The notes: generated from the sequence alone by a model not told the origin. Shown: positions 1 to 7,453, counted from the first letter of the stretch. The stretch: 64,000 nucleotides of DNA from Flavobacterium sp. I3-2 (GCF_013389595.1 NZ_CP058306.1:992001-1056000), one strand, 5' to 3'. A program made the numbers and translations.

Positions 1-1111
1 AAGAGTTATTCATTTCACCGTAAGTACCAAATTTGCTCGACATTAAATCGTTTTCAGATTCAATACCAATAACTGTGAAATAGTTTGGTTGTAATTGAAC
101 AATTACACGTCCGTTTACCGTTTCCTGAGATGATTGTAAGAAAGCTTCAATATCTCTCATCACTGGGTCGTGGAATTGTCCTTCATGTAAGAAGTTACCA
201 TAGAAAGCGCCTAATTGGTCTTTCCAAGATAATTGCCATTTTGTTAACACATGTTTCTCTAATGTATGATGCGCTTTTACAATAATGATTGGTCCAGCAG
301 CTTCAAAACCAACACGCCCTTTAATACCAATAATCGTATCACCAACATGAATATCACGACCAACACCGTAAGGTTGAGCTAAATCTTGTAATTTTTGAAT
401 CACCTCAACAGAAGTCATTGTTTCACCATTTAAAGCAACAGGCTCACCTTTTACGAAATCGATTGTAACTTGCTCAGTTCCTGTTTTAGAAATTGGAGTT
501 GGCCAAGATTCTTCAGGTAAATATTGATTAGAAGTTAAGGTTTCTTTACCTCCTACCGAAGTTCCCCAAAGACCTTTGTTGATAGAATATTTAGCTTTTT
601 CAGCATTTACTTCAACTCCATGTTTGTGTAAATATTCAATTTCCGCTTCACGAGATAATTTTAAATCACGAATTGGAGTGATTACTTCTACATTCGGAAC
701 TAAAATTTCGAAAATCATATCAAAACGTACTTGGTCATTTCCTGCTCCTGTAGAACCGTGAGCTACACATTCAGCACCGATTTTCTTTGCATAATTTGCA
801 ATAGCTGTTGCTTGGCAAACTCGCTCAGCACTTACAGATAAAGGATACGTTGCATTTTTAAGAACGTTTCCGAATATTAAGTATTTAATACTATCGTTGT
901 AATAATTTGTTGTTTCATCAATCACATTATGAGAAGCAACACCTAAACTTAAAGCCCTATCTTCGATTTGTTTTAATTCTGCTTCATCGAAACCACCTGT
1001 GTTAACAACCACAGAATGTACTTCTAAATTTAAATCTTGTGCTAAATAGATGCAGCAAAATGAAGTATCTAAACCTCCACTGAATGCCAAAACAACTTTC
1101 TTTTTACTCAT
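1..1111 (-). CDS. argG: Argininosuccinate synthase, C-terminus cut by the window edge
   Basis: This enzyme joins citrulline and aspartate with ATP to form argininosuccinate, the penultimate step of arginine synthesis, in the cytosol. The reading frame starts at the ATG at 1111 and is open to base 1, giving about 370 of the usual ~395 residues. The N-terminus begins MSKKKVVLAFSGGLDTSF, which contains the SGGLDTS P-loop of the N-type ATP pyrophosphatase fold. Further in, a segment reading GAECVAHGSTGAGNDQVRF matches the family's substrate-binding loop. It lies 18 bp after the GNAT gene on the same strand and is probably co-transcribed from the leader region near 2.1 kb. The identification is very secure. 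Confidence 0.97.
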   Translation of the reverse strand, partial: MSKKKVVLAFSGGLDTSFCCIYLAQDLNLEVHSVVVNTGGFDEAELKQIEDRALSLGVASHNVIDETTNYYNDSIKYLIFGNVLKNATYPLSVSAERVCQATAIANYAKKIGAECVAHGSTGAGNDQVRFDMIFEILVPNVEVITPIRDLKLSREAEIEYLHKHGVEVNAEKAKYSINKGLWGTSVGGKETLTSNQYLPEESWPTPISKTGTEQVTIDFVKGEPVALNGETMTSVEVIQKLQDLAQPYGVGRDIHVGDTIIGIKGRVGFEAAGPIIIVKAHHTLEKHVLTKWQLSWKDQLGAFYGNFLHEGQFHDPVMRDIEAFLQSSQETVNGRVIVQLQPNYFTVIGIESENDLMSSKFGTYGEMNNS

Positions 1112-1129
1112 TTTAATACGTATTGATGA

Positions 1130-1813
1130 TTATACAAATAATGTAACGATTTTATTTCCTTTAAGCTTCATAACCAATCGTTTTAGTAATGAAGATTTTT
1201 TTTGCATATTTTTCAAACGCTCTTTCGCTTTTGTTTTTTCTTCGATTTTGCGTTTTAACTCTTTTTCTTTTTCAACCGGATCCCAAAGCATTGCGGTACA
1301 TAAACAATTTTTACGTTCTTTGCTTTGTAAAATTTGGAAGTTTACACAAGAAGTACATCCTTTCCAGAATTCCTCGTCTTGCGTTAATTCAGAATAAGGA
1401 ACTGGTTCGTAACCTAAATCGGAATTGATTTTCATAACCGCCAAACCTGTTGTAAGACCAAAAACTTTTGCGTCTGGATATTTCTCACGTGATAACTTAA
1501 AAACTCCGTTTTTAATAGATTTAGCTAAACCACATTTTCTAAATTCAGGATTTACAATCAATCCAGAATTAGCCACGTAATTTCCATGACTCCAAGTTTC
1601 TATATAACAAAAACCAGCCCAACGACCATCTTTATGAAGTGCGATAACCGATTTTCCTTCTTTCATTTTGTTTGCAACGTACTCAGGTTTTCTACGAGCA
1701 ATTCCCGTACCGCGCGCTTTTGCAGATTCAAACATTTCATCGCAGATTTGTTCTGCGAAACCCATATGCGATTCATTCGCAGGTATGATAATAAAATCCG
1801 ATGGTTTATTCAT
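1130..1813 (-). CDS. GNAT acetyltransferase at the head of the arginine operon
   Basis: A 227-residue protein with a GNAT fold: the acetyl-CoA-binding part reads GLIVNPEFRKCGLAKSIK (roughly residues 83-100), with a strand-helix pattern on both sides. After the GNAT domain come two cysteine pairs, CTSC near residue 153 and CLC near 170, then a Lys/Glu-rich probable coiled coil (about 180-215). It is the first full gene after the arginine leader and is followed 18 bp later by argG. In Bacteroidota a GNAT gene commonly sits in this position, so I infer it supplies the first step (N-acetylation or N-succinylation of glutamate). The substrate cannot be read from the sequence. The cysteine pairs could bind metal or sense a ligand. 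Confidence 0.8.
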   Translation of the reverse strand: MNKPSDFIIIPANESHMGFAEQICDEMFESAKARGTGIARRKPEYVANKMKEGKSVIALHKDGRWAGFCYIETWSHGNYVANSGLIVNPEFRKCGLAKSIKNGVFKLSREKYPDAKVFGLTTGLAVMKINSDLGYEPVPYSELTQDEEFWKGCTSCVNFQILQSKERKNCLCTAMLWDPVEKEKELKRKIEEKTKAKERLKNMQKKSSLLKRLVMKLKGNKIVTLFV

Positions 1814-1935
1814 TTGGAAATTATAAATGGTCAGAATAATCTAAACAAAACACACGTATGGCGTAATGTTTCAATTAAATATAATTAATAAAACTGTTTT
1901 TTGAATTGTAAGCAAGAACTGAAAAGCTCTATACT

Positions 1936-1965
1936 AAAAAAGATTTCGAAATATATCCGAAAATC
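1936..1965 (-). terminator. Intrinsic terminator, probable attenuator of the arginine operon
   Basis: On the minus strand the arms are GATTTTCG (1965-1958) and CGAAATC (1948-1942), a 7-bp stem with one bulged T, followed by six T (1941-1936). The 5' arm begins inside the stop codon of the arginine leader peptide, so a ribosome stalled on the last arginine codons (1978-1970) would cover it. The stem is short, so termination efficiency is uncertain. Confidence 0.55.
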
Positions 1966-2074
1966 AAGCCCTGGCCCTTATTGGCGAAAAGGTAGAAGTA
2001 GTATTCACACAACGTCGCAACATAGCTTGGATGCTATATTGGTCAAATAAGATATTTGTGTGAATTGAAATCAT
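1964..2074 (-). CDS. Arginine leader peptide (36 codons), putative attenuator peptide
   Basis: A small reading frame starting at ATG 2074 encodes 36 residues. It contains two adjacent arginine codons at residues 20-21 (CGA CGT, ...AMLRRCVNT...) and ends ...TFSPIRARA with two rare AGG arginine codons. It lies between a good flavobacterial promoter (2102-2133) and the arginine genes, and its stop codon overlaps a terminator-like hairpin. The coding RNA is itself strongly foldable: ATTCACACAA (2065-2056) pairs with TTGTGTGAAT (2012-2003), and inside it CAATATAGC pairs with GCTATGTTG. Position, codon content and structure fit ribosome-mediated attenuation by arginine supply. The role is inferred and no known family was recognised. 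Confidence 0.72.
   Translation of the reverse strand: MISIHTNILFDQYSIQAMLRRCVNTTSTFSPIRARA
2003..2065 (-). promoter_or_regulatory. Nested hairpin in the arginine leader RNA
   Basis: Two nested perfect or near-perfect stems lie in the leader transcript. The outer stem is 10 bp (2065-2056 with 2012-2003). The inner stem is 9 bp with one G-U pair (2041-2033 with 2026-2018) and a six-base loop. The tandem Arg codons 20-21 sit between the inner stem and the outer 3' arm, so ribosome position would decide which stem forms. Confidence 0.6.
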
Positions 2075-2101
2075 TTCTTTCTTTACGAAATTTTAATTTT
2101 G

Positions 2102-2133
2102 CAAAGTTATCTAATATTTTTTTTAAAAAACAA
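2102..2133 (-). promoter_or_regulatory. Promoter of the arginine leader and operon
   Basis: The minus strand carries TTG (2133-2131), a 21-base AT-rich spacer, and TAACTTTG (2109-2102). This matches the Bacteroidota consensus TTG-N17-23-TAnnTTTG. The predicted start near 2096 gives a leader of about 20 bases before the leader-peptide ATG. Confidence 0.7.
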
Positions 2134-2151
2134 GAAAAAAAGTTTTTTTAA

Positions 2152-2173
2152 GATTTACAGCATTTTGTAAATC
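2152..2173. promoter_or_regulatory. Inverted repeat upstream of the arginine promoter
   Basis: GATTTACA and TGTAAATC form a perfect 8-bp inverted repeat around a 6-base centre, about 20 bp upstream of the -33 element. It could be an operator for a regulator of the arginine operon. There is no convincing U-tract, so it is less likely to be a terminator. The rest of 2174-2262 is AT-rich with nothing I can name. Confidence 0.3.
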
Positions 2174-2262
2174 AGTGTTTTAAAAGATAATTTCAAACCA
2201 AACGCACGCATTCACAAAAGTTAATATTTAGTGATTTTTTAAAAAAATGATTTTTTTGAACG

Positions 2263-2297
2263 AAAAAAAAACCGACATTTAAAAAAATATCGGCTTT
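2263..2297 (-). terminator. Intrinsic terminator after the DUF4494 gene
   Basis: The minus-strand arms 2297-2285 (AAAGCCGATATTT) and 2280-2268 (AAATGTCGGTTTT) form a 13-bp stem with two G-U pairs and a 4-base loop, followed by a run of T. It lies about 100 bp after the stop of the gene at 2398-2862. Confidence 0.8.
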
Positions 2298-2397
2298 GTA
2301 ATATTTATTTTTTAATTATTAAAATTAAATTAACAAATCAAGTTCATCAAATCAATCAAATTAAATTCGTCTTGAACGAAATAATTTTAAGAAAACA

Positions 2398-2862
2398 TTA
2401 ACTTACTAATTCTTCTTCTAAAACTTCTTCACCTTTAAAAAAATGAAAAACATCAATGATTGGCGATTCAGCAATTGCAGGAATTGTAAATTCACCCATA
2501 GTATTTTGCATTACTTGCATGGTATTATCAAAAGCTTCTTTAACGTCGTTTGCTTGAATTAGCAAATAAAAACTTGTTTTACGTTCTTTACCACTTTCTT
2601 CATCATAAGCCAAAAGCGAAACTTTAGATTTAAACCAACGGTCAGAATTTTCAAAGTGGTGAATCTCTGCAAAATTGGCAACTTTGATGTTTACAATTTT
2701 AAATTCTTCACTTACAAAAGCAGCCATTTCTGTATTGATTCTTGATTCGGCTTCGGTAAATGAAAGCGCATCAACCAAATACGGTTCTGAAACTACTTTT
2801 TGAACTCCATTTTCATCTAATTTTCTATATTTAACTTTGCATTCGTACCAAATTGCGCTCAT
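2398..2862 (-). CDS. DUF4494 family protein
   Basis: A 154-residue soluble protein beginning MSAIWYECKVKYRKLDENG, which I recognise as the DUF4494 family of Bacteroidota. Its function is unknown. The frame can be extended upstream to a TTG at 2889, but that TTG is the last part of a TATCTTTG -7 promoter box (2894-2887), so the ATG at 2862 is the real start. There is no signal peptide or membrane segment. The C-terminus is acidic (GEEVLEEELVS). It is followed by a strong terminator and appears to be a single-gene unit. Confidence 0.75.
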   Translation of the reverse strand: MSAIWYECKVKYRKLDENGVQKVVSEPYLVDALSFTEAESRINTEMAAFVSEEFKIVNIKVANFAEIHHFENSDRWFKSKVSLLAYDEESGKERKTSFYLLIQANDVKEAFDNTMQVMQNTMGEFTIPAIAESPIIDVFHFFKGEEVLEEELVS

Positions 2863-2886
2863 AATTTCTTTAATTTTTAAGTAACG

Positions 2887-2894
2887 CAAAGATA
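2887..2894 (-). promoter_or_regulatory. -7 promoter box for the DUF4494 gene
   Basis: TATCTTTG matches TAnnTTTG exactly and lies 25 bp upstream of the chosen ATG. No TTG -33 element is seen at the right distance. It helps decide the start codon, because the alternative in-frame TTG lies inside the box. Confidence 0.5.
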
Positions 2895-2974
2895 TATTTT
2901 AAAGAAAAATCACAGGATAAAAAAGACAAATAGATATTCACAATTTGAATACAATCATACTAAAAATCTAATTA

Positions 2975-3487
2975 CTAATAATGTAGCAAAGCTTGCACGT
3001 CGTAACCTTTTAATTTGTCTTTTCCGTTTAAGAAATCCAATTCCATTAAAAAATTACATTGTACAATTTCTCCACCAGCACGTTCAATCAATTTACAAAC
3101 AGCAGCGGCTGTTCCACCGGTTGCCAAAACATCGTCATGAAGCAAAACTTTATCGCCAGGTTTTATCGCATCGATATGCATTTCTAAAGTATCTGAACCA
3201 TATTCTAATTCATACGATTCCGAAAATGTATCGAACGGTAATTTTCGTGGTTTACGAACCGGAACAAAACCTGCGTTTAATTCTTGAGCTAAAAGCGTTC
3301 CGAAGAAAAAGCCTCTACTTTCAACCCCAACCACTTTATCAATTTTTTGTCCGTTTAATTTTTCAACCAACAATTTCAAAGCTTCTTTACGAGCTTCAAC
3401 ATCATTTAAAAGCGGAGTTATATCTTTAAATCCAATACCTTCTTTCGGAAAATCTTGAATATCTCTGATGAATGATTCTATTTTCAT
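2975..3487 (-). CDS. apt: Adenine phosphoribosyltransferase
   Basis: It salvages adenine with PRPP to form AMP. The 170-residue length is typical. It begins MKIESFIRDIQDFPKEGIGF, characteristic of Apt, followed by the KDITPLL motif. The PRPP-binding loop VLLHDDVLATGGTAAA lies near residues 116-131, and the specificity segment ESRGFFFG near 57. A TTG six bases upstream also opens the frame, but the ATG at 3487 fits the family start. The stop of the preceding glycosyltransferase gene is at 3494, so the two genes are probably co-transcribed. Confidence 0.95.
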   Translation of the reverse strand: MKIESFIRDIQDFPKEGIGFKDITPLLNDVEARKEALKLLVEKLNGQKIDKVVGVESRGFFFGTLLAQELNAGFVPVRKPRKLPFDTFSESYELEYGSDTLEMHIDAIKPGDKVLLHDDVLATGGTAAAVCKLIERAGGEIVQCNFLMELDFLNGKDKLKGYDVQALLHY

Positions 3488-3493
3488 AATCAA

Positions 3494-4522
3494 TTATTTT
3501 ACAATTTTATTTATTTGATTCGCGATCGTTTCAGGTAAAATGGTTCGCATAGCTTTTTCATAGCCCGGAATTATTTTATTTCCGTAAATAGACATTGGAA
3601 TTAACGGATATTGATTTCTGTCAACAGTTAACGAATTTTCTTCTGATTGATTAAAAGGCACAAAACCAGCAAACGGATGGGTTTGACCCCAAAGTGAAAC
3701 CACCGGAATTCCGTACATAGCAGCAATATGTGCATTGCCCGAATCCATAGAAAGCATGACATCTAAATGTTGAATCACGATTAATTCTTCTTGAAAAGAA
3801 AGTTTTCCAGCCAAAACAACAACATTATCAATTTGTTGTTGCATTTGGTTTAACAACTCAATTTCCTTCTTTCCACCACCAAATAAAAAGATACGATACT
3901 TTTTATTTTCTGCCAAAATTCGAATTACTTCTTCCATCAAATCTTTTGGATACACTTTGGTATCGTATTGAGCAAAAGGTGCAATTCCAATCCATTTATC
4001 GTTTTTATTTCCAACCTTAGAAATAATTTCTTCTGTCAGCATTGGTTTAGTTGGAAAAATTGGATTTTGCAACGAAACATTAAACCCTAATTTCTGTAAG
4101 GTTTCTAAATGACGATTAACCATAGATTTTACAGGAGCAAAAACTTTATTTTCTGCACGAGTTAAAGCTTTTTTCTCATCACGCCCTTTATCTGTAAAAG
4201 CAACTTTAGTTCCAGATAAAGCAAAAAAAGTTCGAACTACTTTAGAACGCAATACATTATGAAAATCTGCAAAATAATCGACCTTAAGCTTTTTTAAATC
4301 TGAATACAATCGGTATAAACCTAAAAATCCTTTATGACGATTATTTAAATCAACAGCAAAAAAATCGACATTTGGAATATGACTAAAAAAAGGTTTAAAA
4401 AACGGACGAGAAACCACAGTAACTTTTACCTCTGGATATTGAGAAACCAAAGCCGAAATAACCGGAACTGTCATCGCAACATCGCCCATTGCAGACAAAC
4501 GCATGATTACAATATGTTTCAT
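3494..4522 (-). CDS. Glycosyltransferase family 9 (heptosyltransferase-like)
   Basis: A 342-residue protein of the ADP-heptose:LPS heptosyltransferase type (GT9), expected to act at the inner membrane in lipopolysaccharide core synthesis. The N-terminus reads MKHIVIMRLSAMGDVAM, the family's phosphate-loop start, and the C-terminal donor-binding part reads SMDSGNAHIAAMYGIPVVS near residue 255. The frame is open further upstream, but only the ATG at 4522 gives the family N-terminus. It overlaps the stop of the upstream membrane-protein gene (TAATG), indicating translational coupling. The donor sugar cannot be deduced. Confidence 0.88.
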   Translation of the reverse strand: MKHIVIMRLSAMGDVAMTVPVISALVSQYPEVKVTVVSRPFFKPFFSHIPNVDFFAVDLNNRHKGFLGLYRLYSDLKKLKVDYFADFHNVLRSKVVRTFFALSGTKVAFTDKGRDEKKALTRAENKVFAPVKSMVNRHLETLQKLGFNVSLQNPIFPTKPMLTEEIISKVGNKNDKWIGIAPFAQYDTKVYPKDLMEEVIRILAENKKYRIFLFGGGKKEIELLNQMQQQIDNVVVLAGKLSFQEELIVIQHLDVMLSMDSGNAHIAAMYGIPVVSLWGQTHPFAGFVPFNQSEENSLTVDRNQYPLIPMSIYGNKIIPGYEKAMRTILPETIANQINKIVK

Positions 4523-4821
4523 TATTCGGTAAAAGTATTTAAAACCGTTATTGAAAATCGGATGAAGGTATTGTATCCGTAAGCAAACGAAAGCAAGGGA
4601 ACGATAATCATGAATAAAATTAAATATTTCCAAGGTTTTGATGTTTTACCACTAAGTAATTTCACAAAGGAAAACAACAGTAAGTAATACACGCTTAAAA
4701 ATCCTAAAGGCAAGAGCAATACTTGCGCATACGGATCGAAGAACGACCAAATTACGGTTCCGACTACCAACAATAAAATGGTAAATATGAGAATTGAAAT
4801 GGTTTTTGAAATTTTTTCCAT
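4522..4821 (-). CDS. Small membrane protein, unknown
   Basis: A 99-residue protein with three probable membrane segments (about 7-29, 33-55 and 63-85) and short loops. I do not recognise the family. Its stop overlaps the start codon of the GT9 gene (TAATG), so the pair is translationally coupled and it may assist envelope glycan synthesis. Its ATG directly follows the T-run of a terminator hairpin that ends the upstream DUF4254 gene, an unusual arrangement described in the findings. Confidence 0.65.
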   Translation of the reverse strand: MEKISKTISILIFTILLLVVGTVIWSFFDPYAQVLLLPLGFLSVYYLLLFSFVKLLSGKTSKPWKYLILFMIIVPLLSFAYGYNTFIRFSITVLNTFTE

Positions 4822-4852
4822 AAAAAAAGACTTTCCGATTTAGAAAGTCTTT
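4822..4852 (-). terminator. Intrinsic terminator after the DUF4254 gene
   Basis: The arms AAAGACTTTC and GAAAGTCTTT (4826-4835 and 4843-4852) are a perfect 10-bp inverted repeat with a 7-base loop. On the minus strand a T-run ends at 4822, one base before the ATG of the next gene. Confidence 0.8.
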
Positions 4853-4860
4853 CAAAGTTA
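4853..4860 (-). promoter_or_regulatory. -7 promoter box upstream of the terminator
   Basis: TAACTTTG matches TAnnTTTG and lies between the DUF4254 stop codon and the terminator hairpin. A transcript starting about 7 bases downstream would begin inside the hairpin's first arm and so would not form it. No -33 TTG is visible. Confidence 0.4.
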
Positions 4861-5466
4861 CTATTTTTTGTTTTGATATAAAACAGGGTTTAAATCATCG
4901 TCGTTGTACATTTTCATTTGTTTGTACACTTTCATGTATTTGTCACCGTTTTCGATGTCTGCAATTAATTGACTGATTGAAGCAAACATGTCATTTTTTT
5001 GGTCTAATAACACGTCTAATTTCGCTTGACATTTTGCTCTATGTTCATCTGAAGCAGTTTCGCGAGTTGCTTCTTCGTTCATGTGGTAAATTTTCAAAGC
5101 TAAAATAGACAAACGGTCGATTGCCCAAGCTGGACTTTCTGTGTTGATTTTAGCTTCTGCTTTTACAACAACATCTTTATATTTATCTAAGAAATAACTA
5201 TCGATATATTCAACCATATCTGTACGAACTTGGTTAGAAGCATCGATTTTACGTTTTAAATCTAAAGCTGCAATTGGGTCAATTTGTGGGTCACGAATAA
5301 TATCTTCATAATGCCATTGAACCGTATCTACCCAGTTTTTTGCGTATAATAAATGTTCGATTGTTCCTTTTTCGTAAGGATTATTAATAGGCTGATAAAC
5401 ATCGTCAAATTTGTGATAATCAGCAATACTTTGCTCAAATATAGGAAATGCGAATTCTGCAAACAT
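4861..5466 (-). CDS. DUF4254 family protein
   Basis: A 201-residue soluble, mostly helical protein that I recognise as DUF4254, a family usually found next to GT9 heptosyltransferase genes in Bacteroidota, as here. Features include a conserved WHYEDIIRDPQID segment near 51-64 and INTESPAWAIDRLSILALK near 107-125. There is no signal peptide. It has its own promoter (5485-5516) and a terminator after it. The molecular function is unknown; the neighbourhood suggests a link to envelope polysaccharide assembly. Confidence 0.8.
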   Translation of the reverse strand: MFAEFAFPIFEQSIADYHKFDDVYQPINNPYEKGTIEHLLYAKNWVDTVQWHYEDIIRDPQIDPIAALDLKRKIDASNQVRTDMVEYIDSYFLDKYKDVVVKAEAKINTESPAWAIDRLSILALKIYHMNEEATRETASDEHRAKCQAKLDVLLDQKNDMFASISQLIADIENGDKYMKVYKQMKMYNDDDLNPVLYQNKK

Positions 5467-5484
5467 GATTAAAAATTTTATTTA

Positions 5485-5516
5485 CAAATATACTTTTTAT
5501 AACTTTATAATCTCAA
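5485..5516 (-). promoter_or_regulatory. Promoter of the DUF4254 gene
   Basis: The minus strand has TTG (5516-5514), a 21-base spacer and TATATTTG (5492-5485), matching the flavobacterial consensus. The predicted start lies about 12 bases before the ATG at 5466. Confidence 0.65.
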
Positions 5517-5537
5517 ATTTTTTATTCAAAAAAAAAC

Positions 5538-6179
5538 ATGAACATTCATTATATCTCAGAACAGAACAGCATCTTAAATCACTTTTTAGCGCAACTACGC
5601 GACGTAAATATTCAAAAAGACAGCATGCGCTTTCGTAAAAACATTGAACGAATTGGTGAAATTATGGCTTACGAATTAAGTAAAACATTACCATATCAAG
5701 AAGTTGCTATTCAAACTCCATTAGGAATTAAAAACACAACGACGATAAAAGACAATGTGGTTTTATGTTCGATTTTACGAGCTGGATTGGCACTTCATAC
5801 TGGATTTATGAACTTTTTTGATGATGCTGAAAACGGATTTGTATCTGCATCTCGAATTCATGGAAACAAAGAAATCAAAGTAGAATATCAGGCAGCACCA
5901 TCGTTTGAAGGAAAACATTTATTATTACTTGACCCAATGTTAGCAACCGGGCATTCGTTAGTAGCAGTTTACAACAAATTGTTAACAGAAGAAACTCCAA
6001 AAGAAATTCATATTTGCGTGGTAATTGCAGCACCAGAAGGAATTAAATATCTTCAAGAAAACCTTCCGGATTACTGTCATTTATGGGTTGCAACTTTAGA
6101 CGACGGTTTAAACGAAAACAATTACATCATTCCAGGTTTGGGTGATGCGGGAGATTTGGCTTACGGCGAAAAATTATAA
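5538..6179 (+). CDS. upp: Uracil phosphoribosyltransferase
   Basis: It converts uracil and PRPP to UMP in pyrimidine salvage. The 213-residue protein has the PRPP loop LLLLDPMLATGHS near residues 128-140, the segment CSILRAGLALHTGF near 80, and the C-terminal uracil-binding part PGLGDAGDLAYG. The gene is divergent from the DUF4254 gene. Its last six bases overlap the end of the convergent DUF6427 gene, and no terminator separates them, so the transcripts may be antisense to each other at their 3' ends. Confidence 0.95.
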   Translation: MNIHYISEQNSILNHFLAQLRDVNIQKDSMRFRKNIERIGEIMAYELSKTLPYQEVAIQTPLGIKNTTTIKDNVVLCSILRAGLALHTGFMNFFDDAENGFVSASRIHGNKEIKVEYQAAPSFEGKHLLLLDPMLATGHSLVAVYNKLLTEETPKEIHICVVIAAPEGIKYLQENLPDYCHLWVATLDDGLNENNYIIPGLGDAGDLAYGEKL

Positions 6180-7103
6180 TTGAGTAATAAAAATCCAAAT
6201 ACTAATTCCAAGAACGCTTACCAAGGTTAATTCTTTCATCCAATTCTTTGCTAAGCGTTCTATATAATTTGCTCCAAGAATTGATAGTGGAAAAAATGTA
6301 TAAACTAATAAGCTGTTCATTTTATGGTCTGATAAAACATAAATAGCAACTCCTATTAAAAAACAAACCAAGATTTTATTATAAATAGCATGTGAACTTA
6401 TTGGTAAATTTCTCAATTCTAAAACTTGAGAAAAAGCAAACAAACAAGCAATAGAAGTAAAAATAGCTAATGCAATATTTTGATATACATTTTCGAAATA
6501 ACTAAAATCAAAACTAATTACAGCATGGTCTTGCCAATAGTTAACAAAAGAAATATCAGTATATAAAGTGTACGTATAAAACAAAATACTCACTGAAAAC
6601 AAAGCGATAAATGGTATAAACCAATTTCTATAATCTTCAGATACAAATCTTAAAATGGCAAAATAAAGTAAAACTACAAAAAGTATGCTCCAGAAATGAA
6701 ATAATGAAGCAATCAAAATCCAAAAAGCTGCATCAAATATCTTTTGTTTCACATCTTTTAATGAATGAATTGAAAAAATTCTTCGCAACGCAAGTAGAAT
6801 AAAAAAATTTGCTAAAATTACTTTACCGTTATCTAGTATTGTTGAAAAAAGAATTAAAAAAGCTGTGTAAAAAAAGAGCGTATAAAAATTACCATTTGCT
6901 AATCCGTTTTTGTAAGTGATAAATTGAACTGCAAAAACGGTCAATCCTAAAGTTACAAAAACTCCGATTTGTCTTACTAAACTATAATTATTCGTCAACC
7001 AAGAAAAATCAGTCAATAAATTAATTAAATACACAAATAACAAAGCTGTAATAATTAAAAAATAGTTGATAGGTCTGCTTTTAGAAAAAAGATTTGTTAA
7101 CAT
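6174..7103 (-). CDS. DUF6427 family membrane protein
   Basis: A 309-residue polytopic inner-membrane protein with about nine or ten hydrophobic segments and few charged residues, beginning MLTNLFSKSRPINYFLIITA. I recognise the DUF6427 family, which in Flavobacteriaceae typically lies next to upp and a small DUF6341 protein, exactly as here. The function is unknown. It is transcribed from the promoter at 7162-7194, and its end overlaps the convergent upp gene by six bases. Confidence 0.78.
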   Translation of the reverse strand: MLTNLFSKSRPINYFLIITALLFVYLINLLTDFSWLTNNYSLVRQIGVFVTLGLTVFAVQFITYKNGLANGNFYTLFFYTAFLILFSTILDNGKVILANFFILLALRRIFSIHSLKDVKQKIFDAAFWILIASLFHFWSILFVVLLYFAILRFVSEDYRNWFIPFIALFSVSILFYTYTLYTDISFVNYWQDHAVISFDFSYFENVYQNIALAIFTSIACLFAFSQVLELRNLPISSHAIYNKILVCFLIGVAIYVLSDHKMNSLLVYTFFPLSILGANYIERLAKNWMKELTLVSVLGISIWIFITQL

Positions 7104-7161
7104 GTGTAAATTTTTTAAACTTTATGTAAATAACTTGTTGATAAAATTATTACTTTTGTAG

Positions 7162-7194
7162 CAAAGTTACTATTTAACTTTTTTCATTCAGCAA
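7162..7194 (-). promoter_or_regulatory. Promoter of the DUF6427 gene
   Basis: The minus strand has TTG (7194-7192), a 22-base spacer and TAACTTTG (7169-7162). The predicted start is near 7155, about 50 bases before the ATG. Confidence 0.65.
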
Positions 7195-7212
7195 TTATTT
7201 AATAACAATATT

Positions 7213-7446
7213 ATGTGGACATCTTTATTTGAAGGACTAGGTAGTTTTTTTACCGATTTTTTAATGGTACCTTTTTTATGGTTATCTAAAGTAGAAAATG
7301 CAAACTGGTGGTTAGGTAACATCATCACGTTTATCTTTATCATTATTGCAATAATAGCTTTCTTCTACTGGATTAAACAATTACAAATTTTCCAACAAAG
7401 CGGCGAAGATGTGCAAGATACAACTGCACACTCTTTCTTAAAATAA
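7213..7446 (+). CDS. DUF6341 small membrane protein
   Basis: A 77-residue protein beginning MWTSLFEGLGSFFTDFLMVP, with one long hydrophobic segment around 33-53 and a polar tail (QQSGEDVQDTTAHSFLK). I recognise it as DUF6341, conserved in Flavobacteriaceae near upp and DUF6427. Its function is unknown; a helper of the divergently encoded DUF6427 membrane protein is plausible. It is followed by a clean terminator. Confidence 0.75.
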   Translation: MWTSLFEGLGSFFTDFLMVPFLWLSKVENANWWLGNIITFIFIIIAIIAFFYWIKQLQIFQQSGEDVQDTTAHSFLK

Positions 7447-7453
7447 TACATTT

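Noticed and set aside
1050..1888. Open frames on the plus strand opposite argG and the GNAT gene (for example 1050-1397, 1189-1428, 1586-1888)
   Set aside because: They are antisense shadows of genes with strong family matches; their translations are rich in Phe, Ser and Cys and show no domain pattern.
4652..4855. Overlapping 67-residue frame on the minus strand within the small membrane-protein gene
   Set aside because: It is an alternative frame that crosses the terminator hairpin; the other frame has clean membrane segments and is coupled to the GT9 gene.
7135..7158. Plus-strand promoter TTG ... TACTTTTG before the DUF6341 gene
   Set aside because: The spacer is only 13 bases, outside the 17-23 range; the -7 box alone may still function, but support was too weak to list.
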